DNA of 64,000 bases from Dyella thiooxydans (GCF_001641285.1 NZ_CP014841.1:3162001-3226000), one strand, 5' to 3'; numbered from the stretch's first letter, positions 1 through 8,133 are shown. Numbers and translations are program-made. The notes: generated by a model from the sequence alone, not told the origin.

Positions 1-1
1 C

Positions 2-322
2 GACCCGGCGATGATCAACAAGCCGATGGTGATGCTGCTGCTGTGGATCCTGGTGATCTACGTGACCATGGTCTACGGCCCGATCGCGGCATGGCTGGTG
101 GAGATGTTCCCGACCCGTATCCGCTACACCTCGATGAGCCTGCCGTACCACATCGGCAACGGCTGGTTCGGCGGCTTCCTGCCTTCGGTGTCGTTCGGCA
201 TCGTGGCGGCCACGGGCGATTTCTATGCCGGCCTGTGGTACCCGATCATCATTGCGGCGATGAGCGTGGTGATCGGCGGCCTGTTCCTGCACGAGACCAA
301 GCACGTTTCCATCCACGACTGA
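2..322 (+). CDS. MFS (MHS-type) transporter, C-terminal part
   Basis: Only the last ~106 codons are in the window; the frame is open from the first bases, so the gene starts upstream. The fragment holds the last two or three membrane helices of a major facilitator carrier. The loop EMFPTRIRYTSMSLPYHIGN and the closing FLHETKH are typical of the metabolite:H+ symporter (MHS) subgroup, inner-membrane carriers of organic acids, proline or betaine. The substrate cannot be told from this piece. A strong hairpin follows the stop codon, so the gene probably ends its transcript before the porin gene at 554. Confidence 0.85.
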   Translation, partial: DPAMINKPMVMLLLWILVIYVTMVYGPIAAWLVEMFPTRIRYTSMSLPYHIGNGWFGGFLPSVSFGIVAATGDFYAGLWYPIIIAAMSVVIGGLFLHETKHVSIHD

Positions 323-327
323 GCGAT

Positions 328-366
328 GCCGGCACCGACCTCTCCGGGAGGGAGGTCGGCGCCGGC
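328..366 (+). terminator. Strong hairpin after the MFS gene
   Basis: The left arm at 328-342 (GCCGGCACCGACCTC) pairs with the right arm at 352-366 (GAGGTCGGCGCCGGC) with one A-C mismatch, around a 9-base loop. It begins five bases after the stop codon. There is no U-tract, so it may be a weak terminator or a 3'-end stabiliser. Confidence 0.45.
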
Positions 367-553
367 CTGGCCACGGTCGATGCCGCAGCTTTCTGCGCGG
401 CGGTGCAGCGCGACGAAAGTCGTAATGCACCGGGGCAAAGTCCGCGATTAACGTGCTCCTAATGTTTCGCCACTTGCGATCGATAACGGTCGGAGCGCTA
501 CCCGCCGGTTGCGAGCCCACTGATACCGGTCCTTCCATCCGGGGATACAAGCC

Positions 554-1963
554 ATGAAAAGAAATCCGATGTTCTTCGCCGTTGCCGTCGCGCTCGGGCT
601 GGCGGTGGCCGGTCCGTCGTTTGCCGCCACCAAGCAGAAGACCGACGTAAAGGCGCTGCAGGCGCTGATCGAGAAGCAGCAGGCCCAGCTCGACGAGCAG
701 CAGAAGGAACTGGCGCAGATGCGCGAGGCGCTGCAGCAGATCCAGGGCAATCAGCAGGCGCAACAGCAGCAGATCGAGAAGGTCGCCAGCACGCCGCCGC
801 CCCCGCCGCCGGCCCCGTCGGCGTTCAGCAGCGCGCCCGGTGTATCGGTGGCCCTGCATGGCTTCGTCTCGGCCACCGCGTTCAGCCAGGACAAGAGCTT
901 CACCTTCGGCAATGGCCAGAACGCTGAATTCCCGGTGCCCGGCTCGCACGGCAACACCAGTGGCTTCGACGTGCGCAACACGCGCTTCTGGCTCGACTTC
1001 AAGGGCGCCAAGTTCAACGAGAACTGGTCGGGTGGCGGCCGAATCGAGATGGATTTCTTCGGCGGCTTCAACGGCACCGGCGCCTACTCGCTGTCGCAGC
1101 CGACGCCGCGCTTGCGCCAGGCCTACATGGACCTGGCCAACGCCTCCAGCGGCACCACGATCCGCGTTGGCCAGCAGTGGGACCTGCTGTTCCCGCTCGA
1201 CAACGTGCCGGCCTCGATCACCCACATCGCCTTCCCGCTCGGCTACGGCACCGGGATGATCGGCTGGCGCTTCCCGGGCGTGGTGATGATGCAGGACCTG
1301 AACCACGGTTCGGATGGCCCGAAGTGGCGACTGGACCTGGGCGCCTTCGAGGGCTCCTGGAACGGCCCCGGCGACAACGTGAACTACCTCACCGGCGGCA
1401 ACGCCGGGTTCCGTCCGCAGCTGCAGGCGCGCCTGCACGTGCAGGACAAGGATTGGCTGGCCTACTTCGTGGCGCACTACTCGCAGATCGACCTGCGCGG
1501 CGTCGATGGCACGGCCGCCACGCCGATTGCCACCAAGATCGACAGCCAGGGCTTCGAGGTGGGCGGCAACTGGCATCCGGGCAACTGGATGTTCAAGGGC
1601 AACGTGTACACCGGCAAGGGCATGGGCCAGGTGTTCGGCGGCCTGGTGCAGTTCGGCGACATCAAGGAGAACGGCGGCTTCCTGCAGGCCGGCTACAAGT
1701 TCACGCCGAACTGGAGCGCCAACGCGTTCTACGGCTACAGCAAGCCCAAGCGCAGTGACGTGGTGGCCTGGCTGGGCCACGGCTCGGTCGGCCGACTGGA
1801 AAACCGGCAGTCCGCGCTCAACCTGATCTACACCTCGGGTGCGTACGAACTGGGCCTGGAGTACATGTACTCGGAGCTGGACAGCACGTCGGCGGCCGAT
1901 CCCACGGCCACCACCACCACCAAGGCCAACCAGGTTTCGCTCAGCGCAAAGTACAACTTCTGA
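554..1963 (+). CDS. DcaP-type outer-membrane porin
   Basis: A 469-residue exported protein. The signal peptide covers about residues 1-24 (ending PSFA/ATK). A Gln/Glu-rich coiled coil follows at about 30-76 (IEKQQAQLDEQQKELAQMRE), then a Pro-rich linker (TPPPPPPAP), then a beta-barrel from about residue 95 that ends in Phe (SAKYNF), as outer-membrane proteins do. A trimerising coiled coil before a barrel is the layout of the DcaP family, trimeric channels for dicarboxylates and other small anions. It may work with the MFS carrier upstream (outer plus inner membrane), which is inference. A good terminator follows directly. Confidence 0.85.
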   Translation: MKRNPMFFAVAVALGLAVAGPSFAATKQKTDVKALQALIEKQQAQLDEQQKELAQMREALQQIQGNQQAQQQQIEKVASTPPPPPPAPSAFSSAPGVSVALHGFVSATAFSQDKSFTFGNGQNAEFPVPGSHGNTSGFDVRNTRFWLDFKGAKFNENWSGGGRIEMDFFGGFNGTGAYSLSQPTPRLRQAYMDLANASSGTTIRVGQQWDLLFPLDNVPASITHIAFPLGYGTGMIGWRFPGVVMMQDLNHGSDGPKWRLDLGAFEGSWNGPGDNVNYLTGGNAGFRPQLQARLHVQDKDWLAYFVAHYSQIDLRGVDGTAATPIATKIDSQGFEVGGNWHPGNWMFKGNVYTGKGMGQVFGGLVQFGDIKENGGFLQAGYKFTPNWSANAFYGYSKPKRSDVVAWLGHGSVGRLENRQSALNLIYTSGAYELGLEYMYSELDSTSAADPTATTTTKANQVSLSAKYNF

Positions 1964-2011
1964 GCCGGGGCCACGGCGGGCGTCGACCGTCCGCCGTCGT
2001 GCCTGCGAGAA

Positions 2012-2040
2012 GCCACGCCTCGAGGCGTGGCTTTTCCTTT
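2012..2040 (+). terminator. Rho-independent terminator of the porin gene
   Basis: A perfect 8-bp stem, GCCACGCC/GGCGTGGC, with a TCGA loop lies at 2012-2031. It is followed by a T-rich run to 2040, about 50 bases after the porin stop codon. Confidence 0.9.
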
Positions 2041-2053
2041 ACGGGGGGATCGC

Positions 2054-2281
2054 TCAGTCATGGCCGAGCGGCGGCTTGCCTTCGCGCAGCCGCTGCAGGT
2101 CGTAGCTGGAGAGCGATTCGGCGCGGGCGCTGGAGCTGATCCGGGCCTGGGCGAAGGCCAGCCCGGTGCCCAGCAGTCCGACCAGGCCCAGCAATAGCCA
2201 GATCGCCATGGCCCCGCCCCCGTGGCGGGTGAAGCACAGCACGAAAGCCAACATCGTTCCGGTCAGCCAAAGCCAGCGCAT
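2054..2281 (-). CDS. Small inner-membrane protein, unknown function
   Basis: A 75-residue protein with two hydrophobic segments (about 3-17 and 25-45: MAIWLLLGLVGLLGTGLAFA) and a charged C-terminal tail (SSYDLQRLREGKPPLGHD). I do not recognise a family. It has high GC with normal codon structure, and stands alone between the porin terminator and a divergent radical SAM gene. The ATG at 2281 is the only plausible start. It may be a lineage-specific membrane protein; no function can be assigned. Confidence 0.6.
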   Translation of the reverse strand: MRWLWLTGTMLAFVLCFTRHGGGAMAIWLLLGLVGLLGTGLAFAQARISSSARAESLSSYDLQRLREGKPPLGHD

Positions 2282-2424
2282 GAGAGGAAAACCTCGTCGA
2301 CCCGGTGCCGCGCCCCGGTGGTGGCGCCGATCATAAACCCGCTTCCTGGCCGGGCGGTGCCCCCCGATCCGGTTGTGCCAAACCGGTCGCGCGCGGTGAG
2401 ATGCTTGTCCTCCAGGCTGCCCCC

Positions 2425-3522
2425 ATGTCCGACGTCAACGACCCCTTTTCGCCCCGGGCCCACAAGGGCCGCGGTGCGGCCTCCAACCCGGAAGGCCGCT
2501 TCGAGACCGTGCGCCGTCAGGCCGAGGACGACGGCTGGCAGAGCGCGCTGCTCGATGACGCTGCTTCGCGGCCGCGCACCGAGGTGACCGAGGAGCGCGC
2601 GCGCAGCGTGATCACCCGCAACGACTCGCCGGACATCCACTTCAGCCAGGCGATGAACCCGTACCGCGGCTGCGAGCACGGCTGCATCTACTGCTTCGCC
2701 CGACCCTCGCACAGCTATCTCAACCTGTCGCCGGGCCTCGACTTCGAGACCCGGCTGCGTGCCAAGGGCAACCTGGCCGAAGTGCTGCGCAGCGAGCTGG
2801 CCAAGCCCGGCTATCGGGTCGAGCCGATCAACATCGGCAGCAACACCGATCCCTACCAGCCGATCGAGAAGCGCTGGCGCCTCACCCGCGCCGCGCTGGA
2901 ACTTCTGGCCGCATGCGGGCACCCGTGCACGATCGTCACCAAGAACGCGCTGGTCGAGCGCGACCTCGACCTGCTCGCGCCGATGGCGGAGGCCAACCTG
3001 GTGCAGGTGTTCGTGTCGGTCAACTCGCTGGACAACCACCTCGCCGCCAAGCTCGAGCCGCGCGCCAGCGCCCCGCACCGCCGGATCCGGGCGATCCGCG
3101 CGCTGGCCGGGGCCGGCGTGCCGGTGGGCGTGCTGGTGGCGCCGATCATCCCCGCGCTCAACGATCGCGACATGGAGGCGGTGCTCGAACAGGCCGCCGA
3201 CGCGGGCGCCTCCTGCGCCGGCTACACCGTGGTGCGACTGCCGTATGAGCTGAAGACCCTGTTCCGCGAGTGGCTGGCCCTGCATGCGCCGGATCGCGCG
3301 GCCCACGTGATGAGCCTGGTGCAGCAGATGAATGGCGGCCGCGACTACGACAGCGACTTCCGCACCCGCATGCGCGGGCAGGGTGTGTTCGCCGACCTGC
3401 TCAGGCGGCGCTTCGAGGTCGCCTGTCGCAAGCATGGTTTCGGCCGCGCGCGCGATCTCCGGCTCGACACCACCCGCTTCGTGCCGCCGCGCCCGTCGTC
3501 ACCGCAGGGGCAGTTGTTCTGA
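2425..3522 (+). CDS. PA0069-family radical SAM protein
   Basis: A 365-residue soluble iron-sulfur protein. The radical SAM cluster motif is C83-EHG-C87-IY-C90 within NPYRGCEHGCIYCFARPSHS, which would bind a 4Fe-4S cluster and S-adenosylmethionine. The next segments (NIGSNTDPYQPIEKRW, IVTKNALVERDLDLL) fit the spore-photoproduct-lyase-like radical SAM branch known as the PA0069/Rv2578c family, whose substrate is unknown. I chose the ATG at 2425 because MSDVNDPFSPRAHKGRGA is the family-like N-terminus. An in-frame ATG at 2401 and one at 2305 would add residues without similarity. The last 24 bases overlap the converging gene 3499-3840. Confidence 0.85.
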   Translation: MSDVNDPFSPRAHKGRGAASNPEGRFETVRRQAEDDGWQSALLDDAASRPRTEVTEERARSVITRNDSPDIHFSQAMNPYRGCEHGCIYCFARPSHSYLNLSPGLDFETRLRAKGNLAEVLRSELAKPGYRVEPINIGSNTDPYQPIEKRWRLTRAALELLAACGHPCTIVTKNALVERDLDLLAPMAEANLVQVFVSVNSLDNHLAAKLEPRASAPHRRIRAIRALAGAGVPVGVLVAPIIPALNDRDMEAVLEQAADAGASCAGYTVVRLPYELKTLFREWLALHAPDRAAHVMSLVQQMNGGRDYDSDFRTRMRGQGVFADLLRRRFEVACRKHGFGRARDLRLDTTRFVPPRPSSPQGQLF

Positions 3523-3840
3523 ACGATCCCCGGTTGCGGCGAGCGCCTCGGCACGCGCCCGCATGGCGTCGCGGGCAAGCAGGCGCGGCACGAGCATGAC
3601 GATCATCGACACCAGCAGGCCGGGCGATTCGATCCCCATCCGCATCCACCCTTGCACGCTGGGGAACAGCCAGTGGGCACCGAACAGCAGCCAGCCCAGT
3701 CCGGTGAGATGGATCAGTGACAGCACCAGCCCCGTGCGCCCCCTGCCGGAACGCAGACACTCCTCGCGCACGATCCGCTCTGCCTCGGTCCAGCGGATAC
3801 CGTAAGTGCGGACCAGGCGCCGGGTGGTGAACCATCGCAT
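3499..3840 (-). CDS. Small two-helix membrane protein (third of a tandem trio)
   Basis: 113 residues and the last gene of the YtrA-controlled operon, 4 bases after the preceding gene. It has a basic amphipathic N-terminus (residues 13-35), two hydrophobic helices (about 37-58 and 70-86) and a charged tail (ARDAMRARAEALAA). Residues 13-35 align without gaps to the two upstream proteins: G14, A20, I23, R30 and R33 match residues G29, A35, I38, R45 and R48 of the 116-residue member. Its 3' end overlaps the end of the converging radical SAM gene by 24 bases. Function unknown; probably an accessory to the ABC exporter or a sensor or immunity-like membrane protein. Confidence 0.75.
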   Translation of the reverse strand: MRWFTTRRLVRTYGIRWTEAERIVREECLRSGRGRTGLVLSLIHLTGLGWLLFGAHWLFPSVQGWMRMGIESPGLLVSMIVMLVPRLLARDAMRARAEALAATGDRSEQLPLR

Positions 3841-3844
3841 CGCT

Positions 3845-4171
3845 TCATTCTCCCTTCCGGGCCACTGGATCCTGCGTCAGCCGTGCCGCCTCGGCGAGGA
3901 TCGCGCCGCGCGCCGCGCGCTGCACCAGCCAGACATGGAACCCCAACGCGAGCAGCGCGCATGGCAGCAGCAGGCCGCGCAGCATTCCCGGCATCGCCAG
4001 CAGGCGGAAAGCCGCGGTGATGTCGACCAGCCAGAGTGTCCCGGCAACGAACGCCAGCAGCCAGAAGCGGCGGCATTGCCGCGCCAGGTGATCGCGGATC
4101 AAGGCGCGCGCCACCGGCAGGCGCAGACGATAGGTCGCGGCCAACCAGGCCGGATCAGTTGGCCCTCGCAT
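3845..4171 (-). CDS. Small two-helix membrane protein (second of a tandem trio)
   Basis: 108 residues. The ATG at 4171 shares its A with the preceding stop codon (TGATG), which indicates translational coupling. A basic N-terminal stretch (14-37, ending RQCRRFW) precedes two hydrophobic helices (about 37-58 and 64-84). The tail ARGAILAEAARLTQ resembles the tail AAPAMRAEAARRSA of the gene before it. Eight of 24 positions in residues 14-37 are identical to residues 28-51 of the 116-residue neighbour with no gap (L16, L18, V20, A21, R31, R34, R35, W37). I read this as a tandem duplication. Function unknown. Confidence 0.75.
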   Translation of the reverse strand: MRGPTDPAWLAATYRLRLPVARALIRDHLARQCRRFWLLAFVAGTLWLVDITAAFRLLAMPGMLRGLLLPCALLALGFHVWLVQRAARGAILAEAARLTQDPVARKGE

Positions 4172-4521
4172 CACGGGTCCTCCGATGACGCGCTGCGACG
4201 GGCCGCCTCGGCCCGCATGGCCGGGGCCGCCAGGGTGCGGCCCAGCGCCCGCCAGGCCACGCCGGTTGCCATGGGGCCGAGCACCCCGCCCAGCCCCCGC
4301 GCCACACCGCCGGCGATCACCAGCCCGACGGTACCGGCCAGGCCCAGCACCAGCACGCTCCAGCACATCCACGATCGCCGCGCTGCGCGCCAGATCGCGG
4401 TCATCTCGATCTCCTGCGCCACGCGCAGCGGCAGGCCGAACCGCTTGGCCAGCACACGCGCGGTAAGCCGCGCGCCCGCGGCGCGAGCCGGCGGCCGACC
4501 ACCCGTCGATCCGCCGCTCAT
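4171..4521 (-). CDS. Small membrane protein (first of a tandem trio)
   Basis: 116 residues. The ATG at 4521 overlaps the permease stop codon by four bases. The N-terminus is basic (residues 10-51, with KRFGLPLRVAQEIEMT and RAARRSW), followed by a hydrophobic helix at about 52-71, a weaker one near 76-92, and an amphipathic tail (AAPAMRAEAARRSA). It has the same layout and local sequence as the two genes that follow. Small DUFs of this kind trail YtrA-regulated ABC operons; whether they join the transporter is unknown. No named family recognised. Confidence 0.75.
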   Translation of the reverse strand: MSGGSTGGRPPARAAGARLTARVLAKRFGLPLRVAQEIEMTAIWRAARRSWMCWSVLVLGLAGTVGLVIAGGVARGLGGVLGPMATGVAWRALGRTLAAPAMRAEAARRSASSEDP

Positions 4522-5978
4522 GCCGGATTCGCCACGAACGGCTGCGGCCGCGCCGCCAGCGCGCGCCATCCGGCCCGCGCCAGGTGCCCGGACCAGCCGG
4601 CCAGCAGTCCCGCGCCAACCAGCAGCCCCGCCAGCAGGGCGGATGCGTGGCCCGGCGCATGGTGGCTGCCGAGCAGGGTGCCGATCACCAGGCTCGCCAT
4701 CTGAAGTACGAACATCGCCGCGAGCAGCGGGCCTGCGGTCCACAGCCCGTGCGGTCGCCCACCGAGCACGTCGAGCACCAGCGCGATGCTGGTCAGCGTG
4801 CCGACCGCAACGGCCACCGCCTGCAACCCGATCACCGGCAACGCGTCCGGCATCCAGTGACTGCCCGCCAGCACCAGCACGAAGCACGCCGCATGCGCGG
4901 CCAGCGGACGCTGCAGCGCGGCCCGCAGCAGGGCCTGCCGCCGCGCCTGCGCCGAGCCGAGACCCGGCAGCAGCGCCAGCATCGGCAGCTCCGTGTTCAC
5001 CCGTTGCCACCGGCGACTGAGCCACGCCCAGCTGAGCAGGCACACCATCGGACTGGCCACCCCCGCAAATCCGAAAAACGCCCCGAGCAGGGCTGCAACG
5101 CTGCCGTGATCCTCTCCGCTGCCGGCGCGGAGATGGCCCAGCCAGAGGGCCAGGGTGGGCACGCCCAGGAGCGCGCTCATGAACGCCAGCTGCTGCACAT
5201 GCCAGCGCCAGCTGCGCGGCGTATACCAGCCACCCAGCCCCACGCGCAGGCTGCGGACCGGCCGGGACGGACCGCAGCCGGCCACGTTGCCGCCGCCTTG
5301 ACCCAGGTTCAGGGTATTGCGACCCGAGGCCTGCATCTGGCTCCACGCGCCCCAGCTGCCGTAGCGCAGCTGCACCACCGTCGGCGACGACCACCCCTGC
5401 TCGCTGATCCGTGCGTGCACGAAGCCACGCCAACGCCAGCCGGCCACCGCGAGCAGCACGAGCAGCGCCATCACCAGGAGGGGCCCACCGCCGGCATGCG
5501 GGAACAGCCGCGGCCAGCCGGGTGCCAGGGCATTGCCCAGCGTCGGGAGGAAGCCAATGAACACCGCGATGTAGCGCGGCAGCAATGCAAAGGCAAAGCT
5601 GCCGACCATCACCAGTGACCAGCCGATCATCGGCTTCGCCCAGGGCCAGCCGAGCAGCGCGAAAACGGCGGTGGGCAGCAGCAGCATGGCGAGCGCGTAG
5701 GCGAACAATGCCACCACGGCGGCCTGTTCCAGTGCCGGTACCCGCAGTTGCCGCGCGTCCTTGGCCAGCAGGACCATCCCGGAAAAAAGAAACGCCCAGG
5801 GTGCGAACAGGCCGACGCTGTAGACGAGAGCCACCGCAAGCCAGGGCGTCCTCGCGTGGCCAAACAGCGCGATGAGGGTCCCGGCGATGCAGGCCAGCAG
5901 ATAGAAGGCGGCCATCAACCGGCGCGTCCCGACCGGGGCAGCGCGCCAGGGAGTGAGCAGCACCGTCGCGGCGTTCAC
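4518..5978 (-). CDS. ABC-2 type exporter permease
   Basis: 486 residues, largely hydrophobic with roughly ten to twelve membrane segments and no ATPase motifs. It is encoded directly after an ABC ATPase, so it should be the membrane half of that exporter. It begins with GTG at 5978 in a GTGA overlap with the ATPase stop codon. A soluble stretch at about residues 205-275 breaks the helices. The closest described systems are YtrA-controlled ABC transporters in Gram-positive bacteria and Xanthomonas, linked to cell-wall-active compounds or acetoin; the substrate here is not visible. Confidence 0.8.
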   Translation of the reverse strand: MNAATVLLTPWRAAPVGTRRLMAAFYLLACIAGTLIALFGHARTPWLAVALVYSVGLFAPWAFLFSGMVLLAKDARQLRVPALEQAAVVALFAYALAMLLLPTAVFALLGWPWAKPMIGWSLVMVGSFAFALLPRYIAVFIGFLPTLGNALAPGWPRLFPHAGGGPLLVMALLVLLAVAGWRWRGFVHARISEQGWSSPTVVQLRYGSWGAWSQMQASGRNTLNLGQGGGNVAGCGPSRPVRSLRVGLGGWYTPRSWRWHVQQLAFMSALLGVPTLALWLGHLRAGSGEDHGSVAALLGAFFGFAGVASPMVCLLSWAWLSRRWQRVNTELPMLALLPGLGSAQARRQALLRAALQRPLAAHAACFVLVLAGSHWMPDALPVIGLQAVAVAVGTLTSIALVLDVLGGRPHGLWTAGPLLAAMFVLQMASLVIGTLLGSHHAPGHASALLAGLLVGAGLLAGWSGHLARAGWRALAARPQPFVANPA

Positions 5979-6871
5979 TCCGCGATCTCCACGAAAAGAT
6001 CCTCCAGCCCGAGCACGTCCAGGCGCACGCCGGGTTGCGCGGCCTCATCCGGCCAGCGACCGTGGGCATCGCGTTCGATCACCACGCTGACGCTGCCATC
6101 GGCATGGCTGCGTCGGCCGAGCGTCGACGCCGGCGCGTGCGGGCCGAGCCGTGCCGGTAGCCACAGGCGCGCGTAGCGTTCCTTGGTGTCGTCCACGGGG
6201 CAGTGCAGCAGCAGCCTGCCCAGGTGCAGGAAGGCGATGTCCGACGCCACCCGCTCCAGGTCCGACACGATGTGGGTGGAGAACACCACCGTGATGCCCG
6301 CTTCGCACGCGCGCAGTGCGATTTCGCGCAGCAGCTCGCGGCGCGCCACCGGATCCAGCGCGGCCGCCGGTTCGTCCAGCACCAGCAGCTGCGGCTCGCT
6401 GGCCAGCGCGCGCACCAGCTCCACCCGCTGCCGTTCGCCCGGCGAAAGCTTGCCGAGCAGCTTGTTGGCCGGCAGCTGCCAGCGCGCCAGCGTGTCGCGG
6501 GCAAACGCGTGGTTCCAGCGCGGGTAGAAGCGGCCGAGGTAGTCGAACATCTGCGCGACGGTGAGCCAGGCCAGTGCCTCGGGCTGCTGCGGCACGTAGG
6601 CGATCCGCTGGCGGATGCCGTCGTCCATCGCCAGGGCCGCCTTGCCGAACACCCGCGCCTCGCCGGTGGTCGGTTCCAGCAGGCCGAGCAGCGCCCGCAG
6701 CAGCGTCGACTTGCCGGCGCCGTTGCGACCGATCAGGCCCAGCACGCTGCCCGCAGCGACATCGAGATCAATGCCGCGCAGCACCGTGGCTCCTTCGTAG
6801 CCGTGGCCCAGGCCGCGGGCCGCCAGCGGTGGATCGAGCCGGTTGGCAGCGTCCTTGAGCATCGCGTTCAT
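5975..6871 (-). CDS. ABC transporter ATP-binding protein
   Basis: 298 residues. Walker A is GRNGAGKST at 48-56, the Q-loop is near VPQQPEAL (93-100), the signature is LSPGE at 142-146, Walker B is LLVLDEP at 162-168, and the switch His lies in STHIVSDLE. The ~80-residue extension after the core (HADGSVSVVIERD, LGLEDLFVEIAE) is typical of ABC-2 export ATPases. The ATG at 6869-6871 overlaps the CPBP stop codon. It powers the permease encoded next. Confidence 0.92.
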   Translation of the reverse strand: MNAMLKDAANRLDPPLAARGLGHGYEGATVLRGIDLDVAAGSVLGLIGRNGAGKSTLLRALLGLLEPTTGEARVFGKAALAMDDGIRQRIAYVPQQPEALAWLTVAQMFDYLGRFYPRWNHAFARDTLARWQLPANKLLGKLSPGERQRVELVRALASEPQLLVLDEPAAALDPVARRELLREIALRACEAGITVVFSTHIVSDLERVASDIAFLHLGRLLLHCPVDDTKERYARLWLPARLGPHAPASTLGRRSHADGSVSVVIERDAHGRWPDEAAQPGVRLDVLGLEDLFVEIAE

Positions 6872-7635
6872 GAAACCTCCCTGGTGGATGAACCGGTCGC
6901 CGCCGTGGCGGGATCGTCCGGTGGCAAGCGGATGAGCAGGGCGCGCAGATCCAGCAGCACGTGCAGCACCATCGGCACCAGCAAGCTGTTGCTGGCCAGA
7001 TAGATCGCGGCGAGCACGCCGCCGACCAACGCGGTGACGATCACCCCGACGCGGCCCTGGTAGAGGTGGGCCCAGCCGAAGGCCACGGCGAGCAGCAGCA
7101 CGTACGTGACCGGTCCGACGTGGGGCAGCCAGCCACGCAGCACCGCCAGGCCGAAGCCGCGCCAGACGATCTCCTCGCCGACGCCGGCGGTTACGGCCAG
7201 GGCAGCAAAGGCCAGCCGCTCGCGCCCGGTGCGCGGCAAGATCCGGAGCACTGGCGTGGGTGCCGCCGTCGGCGTCGGACGGGCGCTGCCGCGTCGTCGC
7301 GCGACCACGCGCAGCCCGATGGCGGCGACCAGGGCGCCGACCACCATCGATGCCGTCATGCCGAGCAGGAAGCCGGCATCGAGTCCGGCGGCAGCCTGCG
7401 GCCACGCCAGCCCCAGCTGTGCCGGGGTCCATCCGGCCACACCCAAGGCGATCGCCAGCGTCACCGCGACCAGGGTCCAGCCCTGCCACGTCCACCTCAG
7501 CAGGAACCGGGTGCGCGCATCCGGTTCACCGCGATCGAGCGCGCGACCCAGTCGCAACGAGGCGCGTCGTCCCAGCAGGGGTTCGACGACCAACAGCCAG
7601 CCCACCAGTCCGGTCAGGGCGACATCGACGAGCAT
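6868..7635 (-). CDS. CPBP-family intramembrane metalloprotease
   Basis: 255 residues with about seven membrane segments. The family motifs are present: EEIVWRGF with E154/E155, FGWAHL with H190, and MVLHVLLD with H225. CPBP (CAAX-like) proteases cut substrates in the membrane; in bacteria they often act in peptide processing, bacteriocin immunity or regulator release. The start at 7635 lies one base after the GntR stop codon, so the two genes are co-transcribed. Pairing with an exporter and three small membrane proteins suggests peptide export or resistance, which is inference. Confidence 0.85.
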   Translation of the reverse strand: MLVDVALTGLVGWLLVVEPLLGRRASLRLGRALDRGEPDARTRFLLRWTWQGWTLVAVTLAIALGVAGWTPAQLGLAWPQAAAGLDAGFLLGMTASMVVGALVAAIGLRVVARRRGSARPTPTAAPTPVLRILPRTGRERLAFAALAVTAGVGEEIVWRGFGLAVLRGWLPHVGPVTYVLLLAVAFGWAHLYQGRVGVIVTALVGGVLAAIYLASNSLLVPMVLHVLLDLRALLIRLPPDDPATAATGSSTREVS

Positions 7636-7636
7636 C

Positions 7637-8020
7637 TCAGTCCTCCAGCAGGCGGCCAAGCCGACGCAGCACGACGTCAGCCGGCAGTTCCAGTTCCCGG
7701 GCATGTCGCGCCAGCGCCTGCAGCTGCGGTTCCAGCAGCGCCAGCCGCTGTGCCTGCGTCTGTGTCGACCGTGTGGTCGCCGCCACGGCCATGCCCTTGC
7801 CGCGCAGCCGCTCGAGCAGGCCTTCGGACTCGGCCATGCCGTAGGCACGCGAGACGGTCATCGGGTTGATCGCGTGGAACGCCGCGACCTCGCGCACCGA
7901 CGGAAGCAGGTCGCCAGCGGCGAGCTGGCCGCCGGCGATCAGGCGGCGCAGCTGCTCGACGATCTGGCGATAGATCGGTTCGGCGGAGCCGGGCTGGATG
8001 GTGAGCAGCGATGCGTCCAT
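7637..8020 (-). CDS. YtrA-type GntR transcriptional repressor
   Basis: 127 residues: an N-terminal winged helix (PIYRQIVEQLRRLI, then LPSVREVAAFHAINPMTVSRAY) and a short C-terminal dimerisation helix (QTQAQRLALLEPQLQALARH). The lack of a ligand domain and the small size define the YtrA subfamily. I chose ATG 8020 (MDASLLTIQPGSAEPIYRQI) because a promoter-like -10 ends seven bases before it and a palindrome spans that promoter. The in-frame ATG at 8044 would lie inside the operator. First gene of a seven-gene operon, presumably autorepressed. Confidence 0.88.
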   Translation of the reverse strand: MDASLLTIQPGSAEPIYRQIVEQLRRLIAGGQLAAGDLLPSVREVAAFHAINPMTVSRAYGMAESEGLLERLRGKGMAVAATTRSTQTQAQRLALLEPQLQALARHARELELPADVVLRRLGRLLED

Positions 8021-8057
8021 GTGTATCAGTACATCAATACACATGGGTCATCGTCAA
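8019..8057 (-). promoter_or_regulatory. GntR operator palindrome with promoter, probable leaderless start
   Basis: ATGTGTAT at 8019-8026 and ATACACAT at 8037-8044 form a perfect 8-bp inverted repeat with a 10-base centre. On the minus strand a TTGACG (8052-8057), an 18-base spacer and TGTACT (8028-8033) make a plausible sigma-70 promoter. It would start transcription at about 8020-8021, the A of the repressor ATG. No Shine-Dalgarno sequence is seen. The palindrome covers the spacer, -10 and start, as expected for a repressor operator. Confidence 0.7.
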
Positions 8058-8101
8058 GCGTGACTCCCGGAAGGGTCGCGCCGGGACGCCTCTGCGCACG
8101 C

Positions 8102-8133
8102 AAAAAAAGGGCGGGTCGTGTGACCCGCCCTTT
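8102..8133 (-). terminator. Terminator of the S9 peptidase gene
   Basis: The perfect stem AAAGGGCGGGTC (8106-8117) / GACCCGCCCTTT (8122-8133) has a 4-base loop and, on the minus strand, ends in a run of seven T (8102-8108). It lies 27 bases after the leftward peptidase gene and may also insulate the divergent YtrA promoter. Confidence 0.9.
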
